Part shown: piece by piece, positions 9,461-18,062 of the stretch
How positions within the stretch are numbered: the first letter of the stretch is position 1
Layout: each line of letters begins with the position of its first letter
Source: Paenibacillus sp. MSJ-34
GTDB taxonomy: Bacteria > Bacillota > Bacilli > Paenibacillales > Paenibacillaceae
Length of the DNA stretch: 42,460 nt
NCBI RefSeq assembly: GCF_018918005.1
Contig: NZ_JAHLPR010000052.1
Coordinates: 1 to 42,460, forward strand
Reading direction: 5' to 3'
Translations under genes and position numbers: made by a program
The notes under the pieces: generated by a model
The model's input: only the letters and a program-made list of their open reading frames with translations
Databases searched by the model: none
What the model was told of the DNA's origin: nothing

Positions 9461-9841
9461 ATGAAAACAAACCGCTGAAAATTTAGGCAGCTCGGACGGG
9501 GCGGAAAGGGGGACATGCAGGGATGGATCGTGGCAGGGGAGTACTGTGAAGATTTTGATAGGCAGTGCGGAATAGCGGGCAACAGACGAGTATAAAAGTA
9601 AGTTAGAGGGATAGTTTGTGAAGAGGTGTAGCGATATGCAGGGCGTGTCGCGAACGTGTGAGAAGACACAGGCGGGACGCCCTAGGGCACAGGGAGGATG
9701 TAAGATGGTACGAGGCCGGCGTGATGGCGCGGGAGGATGTGGAGTAGCATAAGGTGAGACTGAAGCGAACAGGATGTTCAATTAGTGCTTGGCGAGACGG
9801 GTGGCACGGGAATTACCCAAAATATTAGTAGGAGTAGCCTT
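9461..9841. other. Gene-free, purine-skewed stretch
   Basis: About 380 bp between the nadA promoter and array A. The plus strand is rich in G and A (for example GGGGCGGAAAGGGGGACATG and GGGAGGATGTGGAGTAG). The one long minus-strand open frame (9428-9781) translates into a Pro/Ser/Thr/His-rich sequence with no recognisable domain and no ribosome site, as expected for the complement of purine-rich DNA, so I do not call it a gene. No clear promoter or terminator was seen. Confidence 0.5.
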
Positions 9842-10029
9842 AGGTTGTACGGAGTACAACATTTTGCGGGGAAATAGCGCAGAATGGGTCACTATGTTGC
9901 AGAAAATACAACAATTTCGGTGAATTATTCGCCTGCATCGCTCGAAATGACCTAAAATGTTGCATATTATGCAGCATAGGTGGCAATCGCCTCATGAAAC
10001 GGGGTAGCATGTTGTACATTTTACATCAT
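9842..10029. repeat. Array A: four palindromic boxes, ATGTTGYA(N5)TRCAACAT
   Basis: Four 21-bp boxes are centred at 9852, 9904, 9967 and 10019, giving spacings of 52, 63 and 52. They read AGGTTGTA..TACAACAT, ATGTTGCA..TACAACAA, ATGTTGCA..TGCAGCAT and ATGTTGTA..TACATCAT, so each is close to its own reverse complement. The linkers are not obviously repeated. The whole array lies between convergently placed regulatory ends: the nadABC promoter on one side and the ftsH terminator on the other. It is followed 73 bp (centre to centre) later by array B. No open reading frame covers it. Function unknown. Confidence 0.85.
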
Positions 10030-10080
10030 AGGGATGGTAGACGTCCCCGCGGAGTTGGCATTAAAGCTAGCAAAAACAAA

Positions 10081-10266
10081 CTAACGCCGAAAGCTGGCGT
10101 TAAATTTACCGCATGCCCCTCTTTAGCTACCTTAGATGGAAAAACCGGCGCTAATTCCACGTGAATTCGATGAAACGACCGAAATGTTGAAATTAGCACC
10201 AGTAATTACCGTTAAATTTACTTATTAGCCGAAGCAACCCATTTTAGCTCCACATTTTACCTTTAT
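10081..10266. repeat. Array B: four palindromic boxes, TTAGC-type, same spacing as array A
   Basis: Four 23-bp boxes are centred at 10092, 10143, 10204 and 10255, with spacings of 51, 61 and 51. Arms are CTAACGCC/GGCGTTAA, TTAGATGG/CCGGCGCTAA, TTAGCACC/ACCGTTAA and TTAGCTCC/ACCTTTAT. The best-conserved TTAgCnCC half lies on the right in boxes 1-2 and on the left in boxes 3-4, so the array is an overall dyad. The box sequence is unlike that of array A although the geometry is the same. The 150 bp from here to the ftsH terminator hold only a small palindrome (CTCG.CGAAGCGAG). Confidence 0.82.
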
Positions 10267-10415
10267 TGCGGTACATGCGTATCACATTTCGTTCAGGGGT
10301 GGCGTCCATACATATCGAATTTCGTAGCACCGCACACCAACTGACGAACGAGCAAAACTTCTACCGGAGCGCATAGCGTACACTCGACGAAGCGAGCACC
10401 GTGCCTTGCAATAGC

Positions 10416-10448
10416 AAAAAAGCTCCCCCAGCTCAAGCCGGGGAAGCT
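10416..10448 (-). terminator. Rho-independent terminator of ftsH
   Basis: On the minus strand AGCTTCCCC (10448-10440) pairs with GGGGGAGCT (10429-10421) around a short GC-rich loop and is followed at once by TTTTTT. It begins six bases beyond the ftsH stop codon. Stem and T-run are both strong. Confidence 0.88.
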
Positions 10449-10453
10449 CTTCT

Positions 10454-12619
10454 TTACGCTTTATTCGTGCCGTCGTCGCCGGCATTGTTGCCGGAATCGC
10501 CCTTCGGCCCGTTATTGCCGGTCGGAGGAACTCCATCCTGCGGATTTTGCGGATCCTGCGGATCTTTCGGAGCGTCTTCCTCGTTCCGTTCGGCATCGCC
10601 GTCCTTCGGACGTTGAACCGACGGATCTTCCGGTGCGCCGCTCTCGTCCTTCTCTTTGAAGTCGAGCTTGTTCGCGCCGTTCTGATCGGATTGTCTATGG
10701 ATGTTGACCTTCACATCGCCGATCGACTCTACCGTCGAGCCGGATTCGATCGAAGTCGGCCCCGCATCGCTGCCGCCGTCTTCCGAAATGCTTCCATTTT
10801 CGATCAATTGCTTGATTTGCTCAAGCTCCAACGTTTCTTTCTCAAGCAACGTATTCGCGATCAAATGGACTTCTTTCGAGTATTTATTCAACAGCTCATG
10901 CGCGCGCGTATAACATTCGTTAATGAAACGCTGCATTTCCTGATCGATTTCGTAAGCGATCGAGTCGCTGTAGTTCTGCTCATGTCCGATATCGCGGCCC
11001 AAGAACACTTGGCCTTGCGATGTGCCGAACTGCATCGGACCGAGCTTCTCGCTCATTCCGTATTCCACGATCATGCTGCGTACGATGCCGGTCGCTTGTT
11101 TGAAGTCGCTGTAAGCGCCCGTACCGATTTCGCCGATGAAAATCTCCTCGGCCACGCGGCCGCCGAGCAACCCGGTCACTTTATCGAGCAATTCCTGCTT
11201 CGTGACAAGCATCCGGTCTTCCTTCGGCATCATAATGACATATCCGCCGGCGCGTCCGCGCGGGATGATCGTCACCTTATGCACCTGATCGGCATGCTCC
11301 AGGAAGTAGCCGATGATGGTATGTCCCGCTTCGTGATAAGCGACGATGCGCTTCTCCCGGTCGCTAATAACGCGGCTGCGCTTCTCCGTACCGACGATAA
11401 CGCGGTCGATCGCTTCGTCCACCTCGAGCATCGAGATGTCCTTCCGGTTTTTGCGGGCCGCAAGCAGCGCCGCTTCGTTCAATAAGTTTTCCAAATCGGC
11501 GCCGGTAAATCCGGTCGTCCGTTTGGCGATAATATCCAGCTTCACGTCTTTGGTCAGCGGTTTGTTGCGCGCATGCACCTTCAATACCGCTTCGCGCCCT
11601 TTCACATCCGGACGGTCAACCGTAATTTGCCGGTCGAAACGTCCCGGACGAAGCAACGCCGGGTCCAAAATGTCCGGGCGGTTCGTCGCCGCGACGATAA
11701 TAATGCCTTCGTTCGCGCCGAAGCCGTCCATCTCAACGAGCAATTGGTTGAGCGTCTGCTCGCGCTCGTCATGTCCGCCGCCGAGACCTGCGCCCCGTTG
11801 ACGGCCGACCGCGTCGATCTCGTCAATGAAAATAATACATGGCGCATTTTTCTTCGCGTTCTCGAACAAGTCGCGCACGCGGGATGCACCGACCCCGACG
11901 AACATTTCCACGAAATCCGAACCGGAAATGCTGAAGAACGGAACGCCCGCTTCGCCTGCCACCGCACGCGCCAGCAACGTTTTACCGGTACCCGGAGGCC
12001 CGACAAGCAGCACCCCTTTCGGAATACGCGCGCCGACGGCTGCGAATTTGCGCGGATCTTTCAAGAAGTCGACCACTTCCACCAGCTCTTGCTTCTCTTC
12101 GTCCGCACCCGCGACGTCTTCGAAGGTGACTTTCTTCTTCTCTTCATTATATAAGCGCGCCCTGCTCTTGCCGAAGTTCATCACTTTGCCGTTGCCGCCC
12201 TGCGCTTGATTGAACAGGAAGAAGAACAACACGAACATAATGACGAACGGTATTAACGATGTAAGGAATGTCAGCCAAATGCTGTCGCCCTCCATCGGCT
12301 TGACCTTCAGGTCGAAGCCGTTGGCCTTGCTGGCATCGATTAATTCGTTATAAGACGATTCCAGATCAGGAATATGGGTATAGAAATTATCCGTCTTGGC
12401 ACCCTCGGGCGCCGCTTTATATTTACCCGTTACCAAGTTGGTTTTGCCTTCGTATTGCACGGTTAATTCCGTAACGTTATTGTCTTCCAACGCTACTCGC
12501 AATTGGTCGTAACGAATTTCGACGGCGGATTCGGTCCGATTTCCCAGAAATTGAACAATGCCCACCACGACTAGAAAAAGTATCAAATAAAAACCAGAAT
12601 TCCGGATGAACCGATTCAT
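10454..12619 (-). CDS. ftsH: ATP-dependent zinc metalloprotease FtsH
   Basis: Membrane-bound AAA+ protease that degrades misassembled membrane proteins and regulators. ATG at 12619 is chosen because GAGAGGAGG lies six bases upstream; the frame opens two codons earlier with TTG. Two membrane segments (~residues 8-26 and 112-130) flank an external domain. The AAA domain has [29 protein letters not shown] and LLRPGRFD. The protease zinc site is HEAGH near residue 430. The 721-residue protein ends in a long hydrophilic tail rich in Pro, Asp, Asn and Gly, longer than in many FtsH proteins. Last gene before its own terminator. Confidence 0.97.
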   Translation of the reverse strand: MNRFIRNSGFYLILFLVVVGIVQFLGNRTESAVEIRYDQLRVALEDNNVTELTVQYEGKTNLVTGKYKAAPEGAKTDNFYTHIPDLESSYNELIDASKANGFDLKVKPMEGDSIWLTFLTSLIPFVIMFVLFFFLFNQAQGGNGKVMNFGKSRARLYNEEKKKVTFEDVAGADEEKQELVEVVDFLKDPRKFAAVGARIPKGVLLVGPPGTGKTLLARAVAGEAGVPFFSISGSDFVEMFVGVGASRVRDLFENAKKNAPCIIFIDEIDAVGRQRGAGLGGGHDEREQTLNQLLVEMDGFGANEGIIIVAATNRPDILDPALLRPGRFDRQITVDRPDVKGREAVLKVHARNKPLTKDVKLDIIAKRTTGFTGADLENLLNEAALLAARKNRKDISMLEVDEAIDRVIVGTEKRSRVISDREKRIVAYHEAGHTIIGYFLEHADQVHKVTIIPRGRAGGYVIMMPKEDRMLVTKQELLDKVTGLLGGRVAEEIFIGEIGTGAYSDFKQATGIVRSMIVEYGMSEKLGPMQFGTSQGQVFLGRDIGHEQNYSDSIAYEIDQEMQRFINECYTRAHELLNKYSKEVHLIANTLLEKETLELEQIKQLIENGSISEDGGSDAGPTSIESGSTVESIGDVKVNIHRQSDQNGANKLDFKEKDESGAPEDPSVQRPKDGDAERNEEDAPKDPQDPQNPQDGVPPTGNNGPKGDSGNNAGDDGTNKA

Positions 12620-12710
12620 CCCCAACCTCCTCTCAAGACACTTTAGTTATTTTACCATAGCATGTCTTGCCACCACAATAGAGCGGCGAGGCAAGCATCA
12701 TCTGCAATCG

Positions 12711-13250
12711 TTAGTTCGAATAGACCTCCGGCTTCAAGATCCCGATGTATGGAAGGTTGCGGTATTTCTCGGCATAATCCAGACCGTAGCCTACAACAAA
12801 TGCATCCGGCAACACATAGCCTTTATAGTCTGCCTCCAAACCAACCGTTCGACGCGCCGGCTTGTCGAAAAGAGCGACGACGCGGATGGAATTGGCGTTT
12901 CTTCGCTCCAACACATCGATTAAATAACTAAGCGTCAGTCCGCTGTCAATAATATCTTCGACGATGATGACATCGCGGCCTTCTACAGGCAGGTCCAGGT
13001 CTTTAATGATCTTCACGACCCCGGACGATTTCGTCGATGCGCCGTAGCTGGATACCGCCATAAAGTCGAGTTCCAACGGTACAGTCATATTTTTGACTAA
13101 ATCGGCCATAAAAATAAACGCACCTTTCAGCACGCAAATAACAAGGGGGTTGCGTCCCTCATAATCGCGGCTTAGTGCTTCGCCCAGTTCCTTAATCTTC
13201 TGTTGGATTTGTTCTTCCGTGTACAACACTTCCTGAATGTCATTATGCAA
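12711..13250 (-). CDS. hpt: Hypoxanthine phosphoribosyltransferase
   Basis: Purine salvage enzyme making IMP or GMP from hypoxanthine or guanine and PRPP. The protein has 179 residues, normal for the family. The PRPP-binding motif is VIIVEDIIDSGLTL near residues 95-108, preceded by the flexible-loop region MAVSSYGAST and followed by VALFDKPARR and VVGYGLDYAEKYRNLPYIG. The start is TTG at 13250 with AGGAGG eight bases upstream; no in-frame ATG fits. It lies between tilS and ftsH, as in B. subtilis (hprT), where TilS and HprT are neighbours. Confidence 0.95.
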   Translation of the reverse strand: MHNDIQEVLYTEEQIQQKIKELGEALSRDYEGRNPLVICVLKGAFIFMADLVKNMTVPLELDFMAVSSYGASTKSSGVVKIIKDLDLPVEGRDVIIVEDIIDSGLTLSYLIDVLERRNANSIRVVALFDKPARRTVGLEADYKGYVLPDAFVVGYGLDYAEKYRNLPYIGILKPEVYSN

Positions 13251-13302
13251 TGATGGCCCCTCCTACGTTATACTATGAAAGCGAATGGTCTTACATTCTA
13301 CA

Positions 13303-14781
13303 TTAGCGGTCAGCGCTTCGCCCTTGAAGCTTCATATATAAGATACGGGAAGTTCCGGCTTCTACCGTCGCTTCCCCGGAACGCCGAACGCCCGGAATCC
13401 ATAGAATCGTGCCGTTCGCATCGGTAACGATCGGCATCGAGTCCCGTACCGAAGGAGCGATTTTATCATCGATGAAAATATCTTGCACTTTTTTGGAACC
13501 GTTTAATCCGATGATCTTCATCCGGTCGCCGGGACGGCGATTGCGCACGGTTAGCGGAAATGCGACGCGATCGGCGTCGAAAACCGCTTCGTACCGATTG
13601 GCCGGTCTTGGCAACGAATCGCGATCCTGCAGGCCTGCCCGATAAATGCGGGAATGGATCGAACTGCCGTGTTCCGGGATCGAAACCGTTGACTCTTCGC
13701 CGCATAACGGCATCGTATAATCATACTCGCCGCGACCGTCCTTCATGCGCTCCTCGCGCACAAATACGATACGGTCGTATTCTCGAACGCATCGAATCCG
13801 ATCCGCCAAATCGATGCTCCAAGTCGTAGGGCTTGGTTGCAAAATACGAAAACGCAGATTCTCTATTTTGGAAAATTCGGCAATTTCATCCTTACCGTCC
13901 GCCGATATAGCGAGATAATTTAATATTAGTTTAATCAGCCGCCGTTGTAAAGCGACATGGACCTTTGCGAACCCGGGACGATGGAAGGAATATCCGTTTC
14001 CCGCGGGAACGACCTGGTCCTCGAATAATTTCTGCGTCTCCTGTTCCAAGTATTCGTTTTCCGGCCCGATGACTTCGGCCATTCGATTTAATACGAGCGA
14101 AATCTGTTGATTATATTGCCCCAAAAATGGCAGGACATCCATTCGAATCTGGTTTCTTGCATATTTGCGCGATGCGTTGCTGCTGTCCGTTACGTATGAA
14201 ATGCCGTTCATCTCGCAATATCGAATCAAATCTGTCTTGTATATACGCAGGAAAGGGCGAATAAGTTCCACATTTTTTTCAATTCTTCGAATCGGCATGC
14301 CGGACAGCCCAGCCGGTCCCGCCCCGCGCAAAATACGCATCATCATCGTCTCCGCCTGATCGTCGGCATGATGGGCGAGAGCGATTTTGCCCGCGCCGTG
14401 GCGCCCCGCCGTTTCGTGCAGGAAAGCGTAACGCTTCTCGCGCGCGGCCGCCTGCGCGTTCATGCCGCTTTCCTCAATATATGCGGGCACATCGATGCGC
14501 GCCATTTCGCAGGGAAGACCGAGGCGCAGCGCCAATTGCTCCACCGTGCGCGCTTCCGCGTCCGACTCCTCCCCGCGAAACTGATGGTTCACATGCGCGA
14601 CGACGAGCCGGAACCGCATGCCTTCCGCGTTCGACAAATCGTAAAGAACATGCAAAAGCGCCACCGAATCCGGCCCTCCGGAAACGGCGACGACAATCGT
14701 ATCTCCTCGGCTCCATAGGCGATGCTCGGCAGCCGTGCGCTGAACTTGTTGCAAAATATGGTACCCTTTCGAATCGTACAT
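13303..14781 (-). CDS. tilS: tRNA(Ile)-lysidine synthase
   Basis: Modifies C34 of the AUA-reading isoleucine tRNA to lysidine, an essential decoding step. The N-type ATP pyrophosphatase motif SGGPDSVALLHVL is near residue 34. Other family segments are AHVNHQFRGEESDAEA, LAHHADDQAETMMMRILRGAG and GMPIRRIEKN, with the C-terminal substrate domain (RNRRPGDRMKIIGLNGSKKVQDIFID). ATG at 14781 is chosen for the GGAAGG site nine bases upstream, giving 492 residues. The open frame extends to 15135, but that part overlaps the kinase gene in another frame and looks non-coding. Confidence 0.94.
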   Translation of the reverse strand: MYDSKGYHILQQVQRTAAEHRLWSRGDTIVVAVSGGPDSVALLHVLYDLSNAEGMRFRLVVAHVNHQFRGEESDAEARTVEQLALRLGLPCEMARIDVPAYIEESGMNAQAAAREKRYAFLHETAGRHGAGKIALAHHADDQAETMMMRILRGAGPAGLSGMPIRRIEKNVELIRPFLRIYKTDLIRYCEMNGISYVTDSSNASRKYARNQIRMDVLPFLGQYNQQISLVLNRMAEVIGPENEYLEQETQKLFEDQVVPAGNGYSFHRPGFAKVHVALQRRLIKLILNYLAISADGKDEIAEFSKIENLRFRILQPSPTTWSIDLADRIRCVREYDRIVFVREERMKDGRGEYDYTMPLCGEESTVSIPEHGSSIHSRIYRAGLQDRDSLPRPANRYEAVFDADRVAFPLTVRNRRPGDRMKIIGLNGSKKVQDIFIDDKIAPSVRDSMPIVTDANGTILWIPGVRRSGEATVEAGTSRILYMKLQGRSADR

Positions 14782-14807
14782 AGCATGAATCCTTCCTCTG
14801 CAGCCAA

Positions 14808-15773
14808 CTAACTTTGCAGCACCCAATAAATCGTCGAGCAAAGCAACAGCACGGCCGCGATCAGCGCGCCTGTCAACCAATAAGGGGTCTTTGCCCGATT
14901 CCGTTGCAAATCGCCGGATTGCCCGCCCAGCGCCAGCATCGTTTCTTTCCACGCGGCGCACGCTTCGCGCGAGGTGGCGAATTGCCCGGACGCCGCCTTC
15001 CCGAACCATCGCTCGAACGGCTTTAGATGCGCATTCGTACGAATCAGCTGCATTAAATCCGAAGCTTGCCTCGTAATCGGGAGCTGCTCCGCCATCATCC
15101 GCCGCAATCTCGCTTGGTCCAGCACATGCAGCCAAAGCGCCGTGTAAGAGAATAAGTCGTATCCCGGATCGGCCGTACGCGTGCCCGCGTTCCAGAACCC
15201 GCGGTCGTACGATTCCGTGAACTGCTTGACGCTGCGCCCGATCGCGCTCACCCCGCCGTAATCGACAAGTTCTACGCGCCCGTAATCGGAGACGAGAATA
15301 TTCTCCGCCTTCAAATCCCCGAACGCAAATCCCATCTCATGCAGCGCGGCCAATTTGCCAAGCAAGCGATAGCCGATCAACCCGAACCATTCCGGCCCGT
15401 TTTTGGCGATAAACTGCTGCAGCGTGCTTCCTTGCACGTACCGCATCACGTAGAACGGGATGTCGCGGCCCTGTGCCGGAAAATCGTCCACTTCCACCAG
15501 GAAGGGATGCGCAAACTCCGGAGAGCGCAGCCCGCGGCCTCCCTGTTGCCGCTTCGTAAGGAGCGACTGAAGCACGTTGATCTCCGATTGAAGATCGACG
15601 GCATCGTATCCGATCTTTAGAGCATACCGTTCCCGCCCCCACTCGCGGCGCACCAAGTAGACGATACCGTTGGCCCCCTGCCCGAGCAGCCGCTCCACCC
15701 GGTACCTTCCCTTCTTCCACTTGCCCGTAATTAACGAGCCAGGCGGCAAGACGGCTTTAGACGACGTAGTCAC
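14808..15773 (-). CDS. yabT: Membrane-tethered Ser/Thr protein kinase (YabT-like)
   Basis: Hanks-type kinase, likely the counterpart of B. subtilis YabT, a sporulation-associated kinase. The glycine loop is LGQGANGIVYLV, the ATP lysine lies in YALKIG, the catalytic loop is FGDLKAENIL (no HRD histidine) and the metal site is DYGG instead of DFG. One hydrophobic segment (TGALIAAVLLLCSTIYWV) sits at the very C-terminus, as in a tail-anchored protein. The start is uncertain: GTG at 15773 gives a start like SSKAVLPPGSLITGKW, while in-frame ATGs extend to 15824. All choices overlap the preceding yabS end (by 17 to 68 bases), suggesting coupled translation. Confidence 0.85.
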   Translation of the reverse strand: MTTSSKAVLPPGSLITGKWKKGRYRVERLLGQGANGIVYLVRREWGRERYALKIGYDAVDLQSEINVLQSLLTKRQQGGRGLRSPEFAHPFLVEVDDFPAQGRDIPFYVMRYVQGSTLQQFIAKNGPEWFGLIGYRLLGKLAALHEMGFAFGDLKAENILVSDYGRVELVDYGGVSAIGRSVKQFTESYDRGFWNAGTRTADPGYDLFSYTALWLHVLDQARLRRMMAEQLPITRQASDLMQLIRTNAHLKPFERWFGKAASGQFATSREACAAWKETMLALGGQSGDLQRNRAKTPYWLTGALIAAVLLLCSTIYWVLQS

Positions 15774-16608
15774 CGAATATCCCATCCGTTTCCGTTCCAT
15801 TCGAAGTTCCATGGCGATTTCCATTTAGTTTATCATATTGATAGAAATCAATCACTTTGAATATGGCCGGACCGGTCGGCGTCGCTCCCTTCATCTGAAT
15901 ACGGTGAAAAATAGAGCGGACGCCGGACAAATCGCTCGTCCAGTCCAAATCAAGCACCGTCTCGTCCGACGAACGCGGGCCGGGAAAATGAAATACCGCC
16001 ATTTCGCTGCGGCCTTCGCGAGCCTGCAAACTGAGCATCAAGTCGCGGATCGCTTCCTCGACCGCCGCCAGCTTCGGCTTCATGCTTGCGCTTGCATCGA
16101 TGATCAGGGCCACCTTCAAGGGAGTCGTTTCGCTCAATTCGTCCATGACCCGCACGACCTGCGCGCGCTGCTCCGGCGGCAATTCTTCCACGCTCGCAGC
16201 GCCGCCCGGATAAGCCCCCGATTCCTTCGCATACGGGTTCTCCGCCGCCTTCTCAACGGTCCCGCTTGCCGCCGAACCGCTTACGCCGCGCTCGCCGTCC
16301 GAACCGCGGGAGCCCAAAATCTGCTGCAATTCGCGGTTCACCGCGTGCTGGATCGTCTGGACAACCGTTTTGCGCGTCATCATTTGGATCGTTTGCGAAA
16401 GCTGATGCGGTTGCACAATTCGGCTCATCCCTCCGCCCGCGCGCGCGATTTGCTCGATTTCCGCCGCCCCGAGCTCGCCGATCGTTCCGTGATCGACGAC
16501 GCCGACAACGTTTACCGTAATGCCTTCCTCCCGCGCATGCGCCGCCGCCACGACCGGGCTTACCCCGACATTCGAACAGCCGTCCGTAATTAACATAATT
16601 TGTTTCAT
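15757..16608 (-). CDS. yabS: von Willebrand factor type A domain protein (YabS-like)
   Basis: The protein has 283 residues and two VWA-like halves. The first opens with IMLITDGCSNVGVSPV and VNVVGVVDHG but lacks a classic DxSxS site. The second, after a Ser/Gly/Ala/Glu linker (~115-165), has VALIIDASASMKPKL, a standard DASAS metal site, and ends at GATPTGPAIFKVIDFY. No signal peptide or membrane segment is visible. ATG at 16608 has GGGAGG ten bases upstream. It overlaps the kinase gene, so the two may act together, as in the yabS-yabT pair of B. subtilis. spoIIE, usually next upstream, is absent; a TPR gene is found instead. Confidence 0.85.
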   Translation of the reverse strand: MKQIMLITDGCSNVGVSPVVAAAHAREEGITVNVVGVVDHGTIGELGAAEIEQIARAGGGMSRIVQPHQLSQTIQMMTRKTVVQTIQHAVNRELQQILGSRGSDGERGVSGSAASGTVEKAAENPYAKESGAYPGGAASVEELPPEQRAQVVRVMDELSETTPLKVALIIDASASMKPKLAAVEEAIRDLMLSLQAREGRSEMAVFHFPGPRSSDETVLDLDWTSDLSGVRSIFHRIQMKGATPTGPAIFKVIDFYQYDKLNGNRHGTSNGTETDGIFGDYVV

Positions 16609-16689
16609 CGCAAAAAAACCTCCCTATTCTGGCCAGTCTCTGTTATCTAGTAACAGCATGCCCTAAATTGAGAGATTTAATCCGCATAA

Positions 16690-17358
16690 CTAGGCTTTGA
16701 AACGCGCGAGCAGCGCCCAGCGGCGCTCTTTCCGCTTGTTATATTTAGGCAGGGAGCGATAGATTTCCAGCGTCTCGCGGAACGCCGCCTTCGCTTCTTC
16801 TTGCCGCCCCATGCCGGCGTAAAGCAAGCCGAGCCGGTAATACGCCTCACAGGAGGAAGACTGCATTTGGCGGAACGATTCCAGCATACGGATCGCTTTC
16901 TCCGGGTCTGCCGGCGCATAGGCTTCTCCCAACCTTAAGTAAGGCTCGCCGTAACGAACGCGCGGATTGAGCGTCAGTGCCTTCTCCATATAACGCTCTC
17001 CCTGCTCCAAATCGCCCAGTTTTAAATAACATAGTCCCATTTCGGCGTGCAAATCGGCCGAATCCTCCATCGGCCCCTCGAGCTGCTTCATCCATTCGAG
17101 CGCTTCGCGGTAATTTTTGCGTTCGATCAAGCAACGAGCCAGTTCGAACTTGGACGAAGCATGATGGGGGTTATTGCGCAATTCGGTCCTCAGCTTGGAA
17201 ATGCGGTTTGCCAATTTGAACGGTTTCATAAGACTGGGCGACAGCCCGACATATCTCCGGTCCAAGAAATATAAAATGACCAGCAACAGCAAAATCGCAA
17301 GCAGCGGGTTTCTCGTTATATATAATAAAATGGAAAAAATAAAAAACTTGCTCAGCAA
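16690..17358 (-). CDS. Membrane-anchored tetratricopeptide-repeat protein
   Basis: The protein has 222 residues. The first ~32 are strongly hydrophobic (SKFFIFSILLYITRN, then PLLAILLLLVILYFL), one long or two short membrane segments. After that come four or five TPR-like helical repeats, for example ASSKFELARCLIERKNYREA, ADLHAEMGLCYLKLGDLEQG, YGEPYLRLGEAYAPADPEKA and AYYRLGLLYAGMGRQEEA. The end is very basic (KYNKRKERRW). The start is TTG at 17358, six bases after GGGGCGG. It probably holds a partner protein at the inner face of the membrane; the partner is unknown. An 81-bp gap separates it from yabS. Confidence 0.82.
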   Translation of the reverse strand: MLSKFFIFSILLYITRNPLLAILLLLVILYFLDRRYVGLSPSLMKPFKLANRISKLRTELRNNPHHASSKFELARCLIERKNYREALEWMKQLEGPMEDSADLHAEMGLCYLKLGDLEQGERYMEKALTLNPRVRYGEPYLRLGEAYAPADPEKAIRMLESFRQMQSSSCEAYYRLGLLYAGMGRQEEAKAAFRETLEIYRSLPKYNKRKERRWALLARFKA

Positions 17359-17514
17359 CGCGAACCGCCCCTTTTCTCGATCATCACCCTTTTACACTAT
17401 AATATTTTACCATATAAAACAATTCCACTGCATATGCCATTGGCGGGGCGTTCCGGCATGGAACATGAGAACGCGAAAGCCAACACCCCGTCAAGGAATA
17501 TTGGCTTTCGCGCT

Positions 17515-17691
17515 TTATGATGCGCCGTTCAGGACGGATCGCATTTCCGATAAGTTATCTTTCAATTTGTCCATGCTCATCGTGTCGATCTTTCCGTGGT
17601 ACGCTTCCTCATATTCCCGCTGTTCGTCGATCGGCAGCGATTGGTACGCTTGCGTATCCGAGCCGACCTCCTGCCGGTAGGAATTCTCCAT
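17515..17691 (-). CDS. Small acidic protein, probably the C-terminal half of a frameshifted gene
   Basis: A 58-codon frame (MENSYRQEVGSDTQAYQS... to ...MRSVLNGAS) with a charged, helix-forming sequence (DEQREYEEAY, MDKLKDNLSEM). ATG at 17691 has no good ribosome site, and the same frame is open further upstream (IAEPLNRQ before the Met), running into the end of the next upstream gene, which stops at 17700 in the other frame. A one-base change near 17716 would join the two into one ~138-residue coiled-coil protein. Its 3' end lies beside an inverted repeat (GCGAAAGCCAA/TTGGCTTTCGC, 17473-17512), which may serve as terminator. Confidence 0.5.
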   Translation of the reverse strand: MENSYRQEVGSDTQAYQSLPIDEQREYEEAYHGKIDTMSMDKLKDNLSEMRSVLNGAS

Positions 17692-17699
17692 CTGCCGAT

Positions 17700-17936
17700 T
17701 CAGCGGCTCGGCGATTCGATCTGATCGATTTGCTCCTTTAATGAAGCGATCGATTGGCTGTCGAGCTCCCCGTTGCCCGCCCTTAAGCCGGACAACTGCT
17801 TGTCGACTTCGTCCACGGCCTGTTTCAACCGCGCCAGTTCCGGGTTGCTCGCACCGCCATTGCCGTCATGCATATGATTCACGATTTTCATGCAGCCCCG
17901 GGCCAATCCTTCAAGCCTTTCCAATGATTGTTGCAT
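17700..17936 (-). CDS. Small coiled-coil protein, possibly N-terminal part of a broken gene
   Basis: 78 residues: MQQSLERLEGLARGCMKIVN, a Gly/Asn turn (HDGNGGASN), then a long amphipathic helix with ELARLKQAVDEVDKQLSGL and SIASLKEQIDQI. ATG at 17936 follows GGCAGGAATGCAGG. The last residues (ESPSR) break the heptad pattern just before the stop, while another frame continues the helix (IAEPLNRQMENSYR). I read this as either two overlapping small genes or one gene with a one-base loss. No known domain was recognised. Confidence 0.55.
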   Translation of the reverse strand: MQQSLERLEGLARGCMKIVNHMHDGNGGASNPELARLKQAVDEVDKQLSGLRAGNGELDSQSIASLKEQIDQIESPSR

Positions 17937-18062
17937 CCTGCATTCCTGCCTTTCATGGATGATTATGCCTCTATTCCTGTATTATCCCCGGCTGTAAGGA
18001 AGGTATGCGAATGTTGTGCGGATGCGGCCAGGCCTGTCTGCCGGATTCCCGAACAGATCGGA

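Noticed and set aside
9428-9781. A 117-codon minus-strand open frame upstream of nadA
   Set aside because: Pro/Ser/Thr/His-rich, no ribosome site, no domain. It is the complement of purine-rich DNA and overlaps the nadA promoter.
9842-10266. CRISPR array
   Set aside because: The boxes are palindromic and in mixed orientation, only four per array, too short and too variable for CRISPR repeats, and no cas gene is present.
14782-15135. A 118-codon N-terminal extension of tilS
   Set aside because: It overlaps the kinase gene in another frame, has low-complexity Arg/Ala content, and a well-placed ribosome site supports the shorter start at 14781.
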